64,000 bases of DNA, taken from NCBI RefSeq assembly GCF_001458315.1, contig NZ_CYRX01000032.1, positions 123,902-187,901 of the forward strand, read 5' to 3'. This DNA is from Thalassobacter stenotrophicus. GTDB taxonomy: Bacteria > Pseudomonadota > Alphaproteobacteria > Rhodobacterales > Rhodobacteraceae. Under the pieces are notes generated by a model. The model saw only the letters and a program-made list of their open reading frames with translations. It did not search any database and was not told the DNA's origin. Both the position numbers and the translations under genes were made by a program. This document shows positions 8,997 through 17,735 of the stretch, one piece after another (the stretch's first letter is position 1; every line of letters begins with the position of its first letter).

Positions 8997-10258
8997 CACG
9001 CTGCCAGCCGCTTGGACTTGAGGCTTGCGAAACTCTCCCCGCTGTCTGCCAAAACAGCCTCTTCACCCGTAAAGGCCTCCCAGCGCTCGATAGCGACATC
9101 GACGTAAACCGGGTTCAACTCGACGCCGTAGCAAATGCGCCCAGCGGTCTCCGCTGCGATGAGCGTGGTCCCGGATCCCATGAAGGGCTCGAAAACCGCC
9201 TGGCCGGGGCTGGAGTTGTTCAGGATTGGGCGGCGCATGCATTCGACCGGCTTTTGCGTGCCGTGCACGGTCTCAGTGTCTTGGTCCTTGTTTGCGATTT
9301 GCCAGAGCGTGGTCTGTTTGCGATCACCGGCCCAGTGGCCCTTGCCTTTGGCACGTACGGCATACCAGCAGGGCTCATGCTGCCAGTGGTAATCCCCGCG
9401 GCTGAGGACCAGCCGGTCTTTAGCCCAGATGATCTGGGAGCGGATGTTGAAACCGGCGGCAATCAGACTGTCGGCCACAGTCGCTGCGTGCAGAGCGCCG
9501 TGCCAGATATAGGCCACATCGCCGGGAAAGAGGGACCAGGCCTCGCGCCAGTCAGCGCGGTCGTCGTTGAGGACCTTGCCTGTGCGTTTGGTCTTTGCAG
9601 CGCCCGCTTGGTTGCGCCAAGAAGGGTCGTATTCCACGCCATAGGGTGGATCGGTCACCATCAGGAGCGGTTTGACGCTTCCCAGAAGCCGCCCAACAAC
9701 ATCGGCGCTGGTGCTGTCCCCACAGGTCAGCCGATGGGGCCCGAGCTGCCAAAGATCACCTTCGACTGACACAGGGGTTGCCGGGGGCTCTGGAACATCA
9801 TCCTCGCCGTCAATCGCGCTGTCATTGCCCAGCGTCTCTGAATCCTGCAGCAGGGCATCCAGATCCTCATCCGAAAAGCCCAGCAGATCGAGGTCGAAGT
9901 CTTCGGCCAGCAAACCCGCAATTTCGTCGCGCAGCATCGTCTCGTCCCATTCGCCGAGCTCGGTTAGCTTGTTGTCGGCAATCCGGTAAGCGCGCCGTTC
10001 CGCTTCATCGAGATGCCCAAGCCGGATGATAGGAGCGTCGGTCAGGCCCAGCGCGCCGGCTGCCAGCACGCGCCCATGGCCCGCGATCAACTCGCCGTCG
10101 TCCGCGACCAAGCAAGGGACCGTCCAGCCGAACTTCGCCATGCTGGCCGCAATCTTCGCAACCTGGGCCTCGCCATGGATCTTCGCGTTCTTGGCATAGG
10201 GCCGCAGCTTCTCGATCGGCCAGAGCTCAATCTGGCGCGGCGCAAAGACAAGATCCAT
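8996..10258 (-). CDS. ParB-domain / DNA N4 or N6 adenine methyltransferase fusion
   Basis: This 420-residue protein joins an N-terminal ParB/Srx-like domain (about residues 8-110, with GHGRVLAAGALG) to a beta-class amino-methyltransferase domain. The latter has the catalytic DPPYG at about residues 203-207 and the SAM-binding FMGSGTT near 370. Such phage methylases modify the phage genome and may protect it from host restriction; no cognate endonuclease is adjacent. It heads a leftward unit with the small membrane protein. The target sequence cannot be deduced. Confidence 0.92.
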   Translation of the reverse strand: MDLVFAPRQIELWPIEKLRPYAKNAKIHGEAQVAKIAASMAKFGWTVPCLVADDGELIAGHGRVLAAGALGLTDAPIIRLGHLDEAERRAYRIADNKLTELGEWDETMLRDEIAGLLAEDFDLDLLGFSDEDLDALLQDSETLGNDSAIDGEDDVPEPPATPVSVEGDLWQLGPHRLTCGDSTSADVVGRLLGSVKPLLMVTDPPYGVEYDPSWRNQAGAAKTKRTGKVLNDDRADWREAWSLFPGDVAYIWHGALHAATVADSLIAAGFNIRSQIIWAKDRLVLSRGDYHWQHEPCWYAVRAKGKGHWAGDRKQTTLWQIANKDQDTETVHGTQKPVECMRRPILNNSSPGQAVFEPFMGSGTTLIAAETAGRICYGVELNPVYVDVAIERWEAFTGEEAVLADSGESFASLKSKRLAA

Positions 10259-10776
10259 GGGGAGGAAGACTCACAGGGTAGGGGCGAGGCATGGTAGACG
10301 GCATCCTTGCAAAAGGATGTGTCAGCTATCGCAATGTCTGGAAAACGAAAGCGCCCGCGAGGGGTATCCTCCGAGCGCAATTCTTCGATAGTCAAGGGGT
10401 ACGTCAAGAGGGGCAGCATTGTCAAAGCCAAATGTGAATCAGACTCACATTTTTTTTGGGTGGATTTTCGGGTGGCTTCCCGCTGGGTTCCTCTTTGGCT
10501 AAAGCTGGCTTGGATGGATTCTTGACTAAAAAACTAAAATCCACCTTTGGCACCCTTGGTTGGTGCGCAAGTATCTGTTGTTTATAGGCTTTATCTGAGG
10601 TGCGATCGCAGGTGGCTGCGAAGTGGATTCCCCGGTGAAAATCCAAGTCGCTAGAAAACTTGCGCGCTAAGCCCCCCCGTATACGGATTGCGCCCGGGAG
10701 GAACCATGGGAGGGGGACAGCCAACGCAACCGGCCCAATGCGGACCTTCAGGCCACCCGGGAGGAAGGTCCACTTG
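10259..10776. other. Phage-side region without a convincing gene
   Basis: This 518-base stretch lies between the methylase start and the IS91 element. Leftward frames such as 10422-10724 are open but repetitive and unlike known proteins. The sequence GTGGATTTT and its complement AAAATCCAC recur several times between about 10455 and 10650, which could be regulatory. The methylase promoter should be here. It ends in CTTG at the IS91 junction. Confidence 0.5.
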
Positions 10777-11113
10777 GATGAAGATTTTCTGATGCGGGCC
10801 AGGGTGCAATCTTTCGGCTTGGCTCGACTGTGGCCCGCGTTGGAAAATCTCTCAGGGAGGAAGCCGCGGGGGCTGGGCGGTGTCTATGGGGAAAGAGCGC
10901 TGTCTGTCGGGCTTGTGACTGCTGCCGATACGTTTTTGGTCAGATTGAAGACGGCGGTTCGTACGTTTTGCCCGCTCGCTTGCCTAAGATGGGAGCTGGG
11001 TCGCTGCCGGTTTGTACCTTTAACGTGATTTGCTGGATCGCTGCGCACAAGTGATTTTGGCCGGTGTTGCAGAAACAACCGGATCGCATTGGGCGGGATG
11101 AACGGGCAGTCAG

Positions 11114-12307
11114 TCATGCGGCCTGTTTCCTTGGTGGAGCGCGGGATCGGGGAACCTGGCCGCGCTTGAACGTTTCGATGATCAGCATTGTGCCGCCGCA
11201 ACAGGGGCACGGTTCCCGCAATGTGAATGGTGTGGGATCATCCTCGGATGGTGGTTCTTGCTCTGGCGGGCTCGCCCCAATCAGGGCTCGGACCTTTGCA
11301 ATATTGGTTTTACGTTGCGCGGACGCCAGCAGGCCATAGTGCCGGATCCGGTGGAACCCGTCGGGGAGAACATGCATCAGGAAACGGCGGATGAACTCGT
11401 CCGTTGTCAGGCGCATCACCTTTTGCCGGTCACCACTCTTGATGCGATAGTCCTTCCATCGGAACGCGACGGTGTTTGCATCGGCGCTGAAGAGGCGCTG
11501 GTTCGAGATCGCGACACGGTGCGTGTAACGACTGAGGTAGGCTAGAACTGCCCCGGGTCCGCCGAACGGTGGTTTGGCATAGACCACCCATTCAATTTTG
11601 CGGAACGGGGCCAACCAGTTTGCAAATGCACCGGTCTCAGCCAGCCCTTTTAGGTCACTATAAAACGCCAGATCACCCGAGCGATGCAACACCATCAGTC
11701 CTTCGATGAATAGGCGTCGGAACAACCGTGACAGCACCCGCACATGCAGGAAGAACCCCGGCTTGCACGCCACCCATTGGTTGCCGTCGCGCGACAAGCC
11801 ACCGCCGGGGACGATCATGTGGATGTGTGGGTGATGGGTGAGCGCAGACCCCCATGTGTGCAACACGCTGGTCATGCCAACGCGTGCGCCGAGGCGCTTG
11901 GGATCAGCGGCGATGGTCGTCACGGTCTCGGCGGACGCCCGGAACAGCAGGCCGTAAATGGCGCGCTTGTTCCAGAGGGCGATCCTGGCAATCTCGGCTG
12001 GTAGCGTGAAGACGACATGGAAATACTCGACGGGCAGCAAGTCTTCGGCCCGTGCCGCCATCCAGTCGCGCGCAGCGGGTCCCTGACACTTTGGACAGTG
12101 CCGGTTTTTGCAGGAATTATACGCAATGTGCTGATGGCTGCACTTGGTGCAGGCTGCCACATGCCCACCGAGCGCCTCGGTCCGGCAGGCCTCTATCGCT
12201 GACATCACCTTAAGCTGGCTCAGGCTGATATGCCCTGCATTGGCCCGCCGCCACGCGGGACCATGCTTGCGGAATATGTCAGCAACCTCCAGCCTTGCGC
12301 GCGGCAA
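11114..12307 (-). CDS. IS91-family HUH transposase, copy 1
   Basis: This 397-residue protein has an N-terminal cysteine-rich zinc-binding region (CTKCSHQH...CKNRHCPKC, residues 53-74), the HUH metal-binding motif HIH at residues 161-163, and two tyrosines (257 and 261) in AYLSRYTHR that fit the Y2 nucleophile pair. A second zinc-ribbon-like CPCCGG lies near the C-terminus. It would nick and transfer a single strand in rolling-circle transposition. It lies 10 bases after the recombinase gene stop, forming an operon. Confidence 0.95.
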   Translation of the reverse strand: MPRARLEVADIFRKHGPAWRRANAGHISLSQLKVMSAIEACRTEALGGHVAACTKCSHQHIAYNSCKNRHCPKCQGPAARDWMAARAEDLLPVEYFHVVFTLPAEIARIALWNKRAIYGLLFRASAETVTTIAADPKRLGARVGMTSVLHTWGSALTHHPHIHMIVPGGGLSRDGNQWVACKPGFFLHVRVLSRLFRRLFIEGLMVLHRSGDLAFYSDLKGLAETGAFANWLAPFRKIEWVVYAKPPFGGPGAVLAYLSRYTHRVAISNQRLFSADANTVAFRWKDYRIKSGDRQKVMRLTTDEFIRRFLMHVLPDGFHRIRHYGLLASAQRKTNIAKVRALIGASPPEQEPPSEDDPTPFTLREPCPCCGGTMLIIETFKRGQVPRSRAPPRKQAA

Positions 12308-12317
12308 TCCCCGTCCG

Positions 12318-13205
12318 TCACTCCGGTCGCTTCTTGCGTGTCTGGAGGTTCAACTGCTTGAGCGCCTCAAACGGGCTGGTTGTATCCCGGATCATCTTTG
12401 TGGCGACTTTGGTGTACTGCGCTGTTGTCGTCAGCTTGGCATGGCCTAACAGCACTTGGATCACTCGAACATCCGTCCCTGATTCCAGCAGATGGGTCGC
12501 AAAACTGTGCCGGAGCGTGTGCAGCGTTGCGGGTTTGTTGATCCCGGCCATGCGTTTGGCCGATGTGAAGGCCCGGTTCAACTGGCGCGGCGAGATCGGG
12601 TTGATCTTCGGCTTGCCCGGAAACATCCATCCTTCAGGCCGCGCCTCGCACCAATAGTCACGCAACAGGTCAAGCAATCCCGGCGACAGCATCACCTTAC
12701 GATCCTTCCGCCCCTTGCCCTGCACGACGTGAATTAGCATTCGGTCGCTGTCGATATCGCCGGTCGTCAGATTGCAAACCTCAGAGGCGCGCAGACCCGC
12801 ACCATAAGAGATACTGAGCGCCGCGCGATATTTGAGCCCGGGACCAGGTGCTACGGCCAGAAGTTCAGAGACTTCCTCAACGCTGAGCACAGCGGGCAGC
12901 TTGCGTGGCTCGGTGCGGAATTGCATGTACTTCTTCATCTCATCACGCCCGCAGGTCATCGAGAAAAAGAAACGCAGAGCAGTGATCCGCGCGTTGTAAA
13001 CCGAGGGCGTGACCTCGTTATCCGTCATGTGAAGTTGATACGCGCGCAGCTCCTCACGCGTAGCCGTATCCGGTGAATGCCCCAGAAACGCAGCAAAATC
13101 CTTTACTGCCCGGATATGAGATCGCTGCGATTGGTGCCCCAGACCCCGAATGCGCATGTCTTCGATCATCCGCTCCCGAAGCGGTGTTGTTCTCTCGCTG
13201 ACCAT
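12318..13205 (-). CDS. Tyrosine recombinase of the IS91-family element, copy 1
   Basis: This 295-residue protein has an N-terminal SAM-like core-binding domain and a C-terminal catalytic domain with the R...H-x-x-R...H...Y pattern: GAGLRASEV, TLRHSFATHLL, LGHAKLTTTAQYT. Some IS91 relatives carry such an accessory recombinase upstream of the transposase; its role is uncertain (resolution of transposition products is one idea). It is the first gene of the two-gene unit, with an AGGAGGA ribosome site just upstream of the ATG. Confidence 0.93.
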   Translation of the reverse strand: MVSERTTPLRERMIEDMRIRGLGHQSQRSHIRAVKDFAAFLGHSPDTATREELRAYQLHMTDNEVTPSVYNARITALRFFFSMTCGRDEMKKYMQFRTEPRKLPAVLSVEEVSELLAVAPGPGLKYRAALSISYGAGLRASEVCNLTTGDIDSDRMLIHVVQGKGRKDRKVMLSPGLLDLLRDYWCEARPEGWMFPGKPKINPISPRQLNRAFTSAKRMAGINKPATLHTLRHSFATHLLESGTDVRVIQVLLGHAKLTTTAQYTKVATKMIRDTTSPFEALKQLNLQTRKKRPE

Positions 13206-13574
13206 GAAATCCTCCTGTCTGTCGATTGAGAAACCTCAATCGTCAAACAGATCAGCCAGATCGCAAAATCCGCCAACATGTGGGATGCTTCAATACGCTT
13301 GCCACAAGCGCCAGTGCCGCGCGAGCGGCTTCGTCCCCGAGCCCAGACCAGCCATTGAACCAGCCTTCCGACGCCGCAGTGCAGCTTCCTCAGACCGGTC
13401 GTTCGTGCATCGCGCAGCCTTTTGGGCGGTTAAAGGACCGCAGTGCGGAAAAGCTGCCGTCCGCTATGTAGCGGTTCATCGTTTTGCGGTCGCCAAAGTT
13501 GTACCTGTGAAGAAGAAATTACTGCTGTCAGGGAAGGTTGGGCCAGAACGTATAATGGGCGGGCATGTCGCCAG

Positions 13575-14648
13575 TCAGACAGCCGCCGCGATTGCTTTTC
13601 CGCAGGTTATGGTATCTGCCGTCCCCCCAAGATCTCCGGTGCGCAACGCGGGATCGGTCAGAGTGGATTCGATCGCGGTCATTATGCCTTGTGCGGCTTC
13701 AGGATGCCCCAGATGTTCCAACATCATCGCACCTGACCAGATTTGACCGATCGGGTTGGCAATGCCCTTGCCTGCGATATCGGGTGCCGAGCCATGCACG
13801 GGCTCAAACAGCGAGGGGAACTTTCGCTCTGGATTGATATTGCCCGATGGTGCGATGCCGATGGTTCCCGTGCAGGCCGGACCCAGATCGGACAGGATAT
13901 CCCCGAACAGATTTGATCCTACAACAACGTCAAAGCGATCAGGATGCAGCACAAACATCGCAGCTAAGATGTCGATGTGGTATTTATCGACTGTGACATC
14001 AGGATAGGTTTTCTGCATCTCAAGAACACGCTCATCCCAATAGGGCATCGTGATCGAAATCCCATTCGACTTGGTTGCCGAGGTCAGTTTCCCGCCACGT
14101 TTGCGTGCAAGATCAAATGCATATCGCAATATCCGGTCAACGCCCACGCGCGACATGACCGTTTCCTGCATAACAATCTCGCGGTCAGTCCCGGGGAACA
14201 TCCTTCCGCCAATCGACGAATACTCGCCTTCGGTGTTCTCGCGCACGATCATCATATCGATATCGCCAGGACCGCGCCCTGCCAACGGAGAGGTCACGCC
14301 GGGCATCAGCTTAGCCGGGCGCAGACTGACATATTGGTCGAACTCACGACGGAACTGCAAAAGCGAACCCCATAGCGATACGTGATCCGGCACCGTATCC
14401 GGCCAGCCAACTGCACCAAAGAAAATTGCGTCATGGCCGCCAATCTGGTCTTTCCAGTTGTCCGGCATCATCTGGCCGTGTTGCTTGTAGTAGTCACATG
14501 ACGAGAAATGAAATTCGTCAAAGTTAAAGTCCAAGCCATATTTTGTGGCGGCTGCGTTCAGGACACGCACCCCTTCGGGGACGACTTCCTTGCCAATCCC
14601 GTCGCCGGGAATAACCGCAATATTCATCTTGTTACTGGCCATAATCAT
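13575..14648 (-). CDS. Tartrate / D-malate dehydrogenase family oxidative decarboxylase
   Basis: This 357-residue protein belongs to the isocitrate/isopropylmalate dehydrogenase superfamily (IPGDGIG near the N-terminus, RENTEGEYSS near 135, GSNLFGDILSD near 245, EPVHGSAPDIAGKGIANP near 280). The DMMIVRENTEGEYSSIGGR context is that of tartrate dehydrogenase/decarboxylase (TtuC-like) rather than LeuB. It would oxidise tartrate or D-malate with NAD and Mn. It stands alone between IS91 and IS remnants, so its original operon partners seem lost. Substrate is inferred from family. Confidence 0.88.
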   Translation of the reverse strand: MIMASNKMNIAVIPGDGIGKEVVPEGVRVLNAAATKYGLDFNFDEFHFSSCDYYKQHGQMMPDNWKDQIGGHDAIFFGAVGWPDTVPDHVSLWGSLLQFRREFDQYVSLRPAKLMPGVTSPLAGRGPGDIDMMIVRENTEGEYSSIGGRMFPGTDREIVMQETVMSRVGVDRILRYAFDLARKRGGKLTSATKSNGISITMPYWDERVLEMQKTYPDVTVDKYHIDILAAMFVLHPDRFDVVVGSNLFGDILSDLGPACTGTIGIAPSGNINPERKFPSLFEPVHGSAPDIAGKGIANPIGQIWSGAMMLEHLGHPEAAQGIMTAIESTLTDPALRTGDLGGTADTITCGKAIAAAV

Positions 14649-15021
14649 GTCCTTTGTCGGTCGCTACAGGGTCTGATCGAGGTGAACGCTGCTTGGGTTC
14701 CCTAACAGGTCATCGTAGTGCACCAAAATTATGAGGCGATCTATGTCCTCGTGCATATGTATTGTCTAGGTTTAAGCTGCTACAAACAATCCAATTCCTG
14801 ACTGTGGGTGATTCAGTACAATGCAGTGGGGGGCTTAGCTGCCGACAGCGGCGTTTAATCCGATCAGAGTGAATGTTGGGAAAGTCCGGCCAATCTGACT
14901 AACTTTGGGATGCATCGAACGAGTGCTGTGCTCACACTTCGGAGTTGTCCCAGCTGGGACTGTTCCAAAAGTGGGGGTTTTGCCCTAGTCGCGTCCGAGA
15001 GAAGATTGGATAGGGGTTTGT
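14649..15021. other. Intergenic region with a perfect palindrome at the probable edge of an IS remnant
   Basis: No convincing gene is present; the leftward frame 14864-15109 is a shadow. A perfect 14-base palindrome (GTCCCAGCTGGGAC) lies at 14947-14960, shortly before the ISKra4-like coding fragment, and could belong to that element's terminal region. The upstream part should hold the tartrate dehydrogenase promoter. Confidence 0.5.
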
Positions 15022-15415
15022 ATGGTGTGGTCAGTTTGTCTGCTTGGGGAAGGTGTTGACGGAGTGACACAACGTATTGATCTGCTGGCATTGGGTTCAA
15101 TTCCTTCACCTAACGATATCGATGAGATCGGGGTCACCCAAACCACAGGCAGGCGGCTACTCTGGGAATTGCAACAAGCTGTCGTTACGCTTCAGGAAGC
15201 CGCTCTTCGTGCCGCCGCGAAAGAGCGAACGGCGACCACATCAGACCTCACGCTCAAAGATTACCGCCTTCGGAAGGTCCAAACGCTGTTCGGCACTGTC
15301 TCATTGCGGGTCCCGCGCTTGGTCAATCAGGGCAGGATTGAGAGTGTTTTGCCAACAAGCTGTGGGGCTCGATCAACCCGCGAGTTTGATGATTTGCGCA
15401 ACAAGTTGTCAGTTT
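15022..15415 (+). pseudogene. ISKra4-family transposase, N-terminal fragment
   Basis: The frame encodes about 130 residues resembling the start of ISKra4-type transposases: a helical RRLLWELQQAVVTLQEAALR segment split by the limit of the family motif, then LKDYRLRKVQTLFGTVSLRV. The frame runs on into IS6 sequence to 15513, but transposase similarity stops at the IS6 inverted repeat at 15416. The cysteine-rich and catalytic parts are absent, so the element is dead. Confidence 0.7.
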
Positions 15416-16242
15416 GGTTGTGTCGCAAACTTTTCGAGCTTTTTCTCTGTCTAACGATGTGGCAGCAGTTTGTCTTTGAAGGCCACAGGCGCAGGGAGCA
15501 GAACCATGATTGATTTTAAAGGCGCGCATTATCCGAAATCTGTGATCCTGTACGCAGTCTATTTCTATGTTCGGTTTGCGGTATCGTATCGCGATCTCGA
15601 AGAAATCATGGCCGAGCGCGGCGTCGATGTTGATCACGCCACTCTGAACCGATGGGTCGAGAAGTATTCAAGCGCCATCGCTGTGCAAAGCCATCGCCGG
15701 AAGGCACAGACAGGGCGATCTTGGCGAATGGATGAGACTTACGTGAAGGTCAAAGGTCGCTGGATGTATATTTATCGAGCGATCGACAAATGGGCCAACA
15801 CCCTTGATTTCATGCTGTCTGAACGACGTGATAAAGCGGCGGCGACCGCATTCTTCGCCAAGGTGATCGCCAGCAACGGATGGCCGGACAAGGTCGTTAT
15901 CGACAAAAGCGGATCGAACGCGGCCGGTCTGTTCAACATGAATTGCCTGCTGGTAATGCATAACTGGTATTGGTTGATCGACGTCCTACAGGTGAAATAT
16001 CTGAATAACATCATCGAGCAGGACCATCGTTTCATAAAGAAGATCACCCGCCCCATGCAGACCTTCAAGTCGTTCAATTCAGCCGCAGCCACTCTAGCGG
16101 GCATCGAAGTTGCGCATATGATCCGCAAAGGACAATTCGACCGACCAGGGAAGTCCGGCTTCGAGCAGTTCGCTGAGTTCGCTGGATAATTGTGTCCGGC
16201 TGAGGCCTCATCTCCCTTCACCCAAAAGTTTGCGACACTACC
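15416..16242 (+). mobile_element. IS6-family element (827 bases)
   Basis: Terminal inverted repeats of 19 bases match at 18 positions: GGTTGTGTCGCAAACTTTT at 15416-15434 and its complement at 16224-16242. It encodes one transposase. The eight bases on each side differ (GTCAGTTT on the left, GACGGTCG on the right), so there is no target duplication; the element joins an ISKra4 fragment to a truncated ligase gene. Confidence 0.9.
15506..16189 (+). CDS. IS6-family DDE transposase
   Basis: This 227-residue protein starts MIDFKGAHYPKSVILYAVYF, like IS26/IS6 transposases. The DDE triad is D76 (WRMDETYVKVKG), D133 (VIDKSGSN) and E171 (NNIIEQDHR). The longer frame from 15470 is less likely because family members begin at the chosen ATG. 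IS6 elements move replicatively and cause adjacent deletions, which fits the mismatched flanks. Confidence 0.93.
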   Translation: MIDFKGAHYPKSVILYAVYFYVRFAVSYRDLEEIMAERGVDVDHATLNRWVEKYSSAIAVQSHRRKAQTGRSWRMDETYVKVKGRWMYIYRAIDKWANTLDFMLSERRDKAAATAFFAKVIASNGWPDKVVIDKSGSNAAGLFNMNCLLVMHNWYWLIDVLQVKYLNNIIEQDHRFIKKITRPMQTFKSFNSAAATLAGIEVAHMIRKGQFDRPGKSGFEQFAEFAG

Positions 16243-16938
16243 GACGGTCGCGCCGATACCGAGAAAGGCCGTGAAGAAGTTGAGCGAATTGGCATGGCAC
16301 ATCGGCATGACCAGGAGCGCGTCGTCTTGGCGCCGGAGGCCAAGCTCGACCTGCGTCATCAGCGCGAGCATGGCCATGCCGCGATGGCTGCGAATGGCGC
16401 CCTTGGGGTTGCCAGTGGTGCCGGACGTGTACATCAGGCACCAGGCATCGTCGGGTGACACCTCAACGTCCGGCTCCTCCGCCGACGCGGTTTCGAGGAA
16501 ACCGGAGTAGCTAGTCCACCCCGGCAGTGCGGCGTCACCGATCAAGATGTAGGTGTTTTGGGGGATCGTCAGATCGGCGCGGATATCGTCCACGATATCG
16601 GCCAGCGCGGCCTCGGCGATCACCGCGGAGATCTTGCTATCCTTGCAGATGAAACACGCTTCGGGGCCTGTCAGGCGAAAGTTGATCGGGACCGCGATCA
16701 GGCCGGCCTTGGCGACGGCACCATAGATTTCGGCCCATTCCACACGGTTATAGGCCAGAACGGCGACGCGGTCGCCCTTCGAGAGCCCCAGCCCAAGAAG
16801 CGCGTTTGCAAGGCGGCAGGAGCGGGTGTTCCAATCGAGGAAGGTGAGGCTGCGTTCGAGATCCCGCGCACCGATGCGGTCGGGCTGAACCCTTGCCTGG
16901 GTGGACAGCATCTCTCCAACAGTCAGAAGCGCAGTCAT
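16243..16938 (-). pseudogene. AMP-dependent acyl-CoA ligase, C-terminus lost at IS6 junction
   Basis: The first 232 residues are normal for an AMP-forming acyl-CoA synthetase: SLTFLDWNTRSCRLANALLG at the start and the P-loop-like YTSGTTGNPKGAIRSHRG near residues 170-187. Similarity ends at the IS6 repeat and the frame continues out of register into the IS to 15772. About 270 residues, including the adenylate-binding and lysine motifs, are missing, so the product cannot be active. It starts one base after the GntR stop and was presumably controlled by that regulator. Confidence 0.88.
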
Positions 16939-16939
16939 G

Positions 16940-17656
16940 TCACAGGTCTCCGTCAGGTGTCAGGGGTTGGTCTTGTCGGCCGCGGGGCGCATCGAGCGCG
17001 GCGCGCAGGGTTTTGGCGGCGGCTAGGTCATGGTCGACCATCAGGGTCTCGGCGCGGTCCGTGTCGCCGCCTGCGATCGCATCGACGATCTCGGCATGCT
17101 GGCGCCAGATTTCGCGGGGAAGCGTCGCGCGGCGTAGAACCTCGCCCATCGCGCGGCGCAAGAAACGCCAGTGCGGCTCGGCGGTCCGCGCCAGGAGCGG
17201 GTTGCCGGACATGTCGTAGATCAACGTGTGCAGCGCCATATCGTGTCGGACTTGCCCGGCCACGTCGCCATTCGCGACGGCCTGCTCACCCCGTTCAAGG
17301 ATGTCTCCCGCCGACTGGGCAAAACGCGCGCCAAGTTCTGGCGCGGCCGCAATGCGTGCCGCCGCCATGCGTGCGGCCAGGCCATCCAGTGTGGCGCGGA
17401 TGTCGTAGTGGTGGCGCATCAGATCGGCATCGAGCGGCGTGACCCACAGGCCGCGCCGTCCGACCTCCTCCACCATCCCGTCCGCCTTCAGAAGGGCCAT
17501 GGCCTGCTGCACGGGCTGACGTGACACGCCCAGACGCTCGGCCAACTGCTCCTGCACGAGGTGTGAGCCCGCTGGCAGCGCCCCCTCGCAGATCTGATCG
17601 ACGATGGCGTCATAGACCTGATCGGTGAGGCTGGGTTGGGATTTGAGGATCTTCAT
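16940..17656 (-). CDS. GntR/FadR-type transcriptional regulator
   Basis: This 238-residue protein has an N-terminal winged helix-turn-helix (LTDQVYDAIVDQICEGALPAG...LAERLGVSRQPVQQAM) and a C-terminal FCD ligand-binding domain with the metal/ligand histidines in DMALH and HAEIV. Such regulators usually repress acid catabolism operons and their own gene. It is co-directional with the truncated ligase. A perfect palindrome lies just upstream. Confidence 0.92.
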   Translation of the reverse strand: MKILKSQPSLTDQVYDAIVDQICEGALPAGSHLVQEQLAERLGVSRQPVQQAMALLKADGMVEEVGRRGLWVTPLDADLMRHHYDIRATLDGLAARMAAARIAAAPELGARFAQSAGDILERGEQAVANGDVAGQVRHDMALHTLIYDMSGNPLLARTAEPHWRFLRRAMGEVLRRATLPREIWRQHAEIVDAIAGGDTDRAETLMVDHDLAAAKTLRAALDAPRGRQDQPLTPDGDL

Positions 17657-17671
17657 TTACTGAATTCCGAG

Positions 17672-17685
17672 TTCTGAATTCAGAA
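17672..17685. promoter_or_regulatory. Candidate GntR operator palindrome
   Basis: TTCTGAATTCAGAA is a perfect 14-base palindrome 16 bases upstream of the GntR start, with two further GAATTC-type half matches nearby (17661-17667 and 17683-17688). Position suggests autoregulation. Confidence 0.6.
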
Positions 17686-17735
17686 TTCAATATAGAGAGT
17701 CGCGGGCGCTGTCAAGCTGTCCAAGCGGGGCGTGA

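Larger units (their letters stand above)
1..10776 (-). mobile_element. Prophage segment A: packaging and head module
   Basis: This stretch carries, leftwards, terminase small and large subunits, gpW-like joiner, portal, S49 head protease, decoration protein, major capsid protein and the start of a head-tail attachment protein. That order is the standard one for lambda-portal/GpA-terminase siphophages. Tail and lysis genes would lie left of the window. The right limit is the IS91 insertion. Segment B of what is probably the same prophage starts at 47647. Confidence 0.9.
10777..13336 (-). mobile_element. IS91-family element, copy 1
   Basis: This 2560-base unit recurs at 36085-38644 with a constant offset of 25308 bases, and both encoded proteins are identical between copies. 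It carries a Y2-type HUH transposase and an upstream tyrosine recombinase. There are no terminal inverted repeats, as expected for rolling-circle IS91 elements. The end downstream of the transposase abuts, on the minus strand, CAAG, one of the known IS91 target tetranucleotides. Boundaries were set where the two copies stop matching. Confidence 0.9.

Noticed and set aside
8975..9769. Rightward 264-residue open frame
   Set aside because: It is antisense to the ParB-methylase gene, which has intact DPPYG and FMGSG motifs.
10422..10724. A 100-residue leftward gene before the methylase
   Set aside because: Composition is proline-rich and repetitive, with no similarity or ribosome site; more likely non-coding phage DNA.
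15772..16242. Continuation of the acyl-CoA ligase frame
   Set aside because: These 157 residues are antisense IS6 sequence; ligase similarity stops at the IS inverted repeat.
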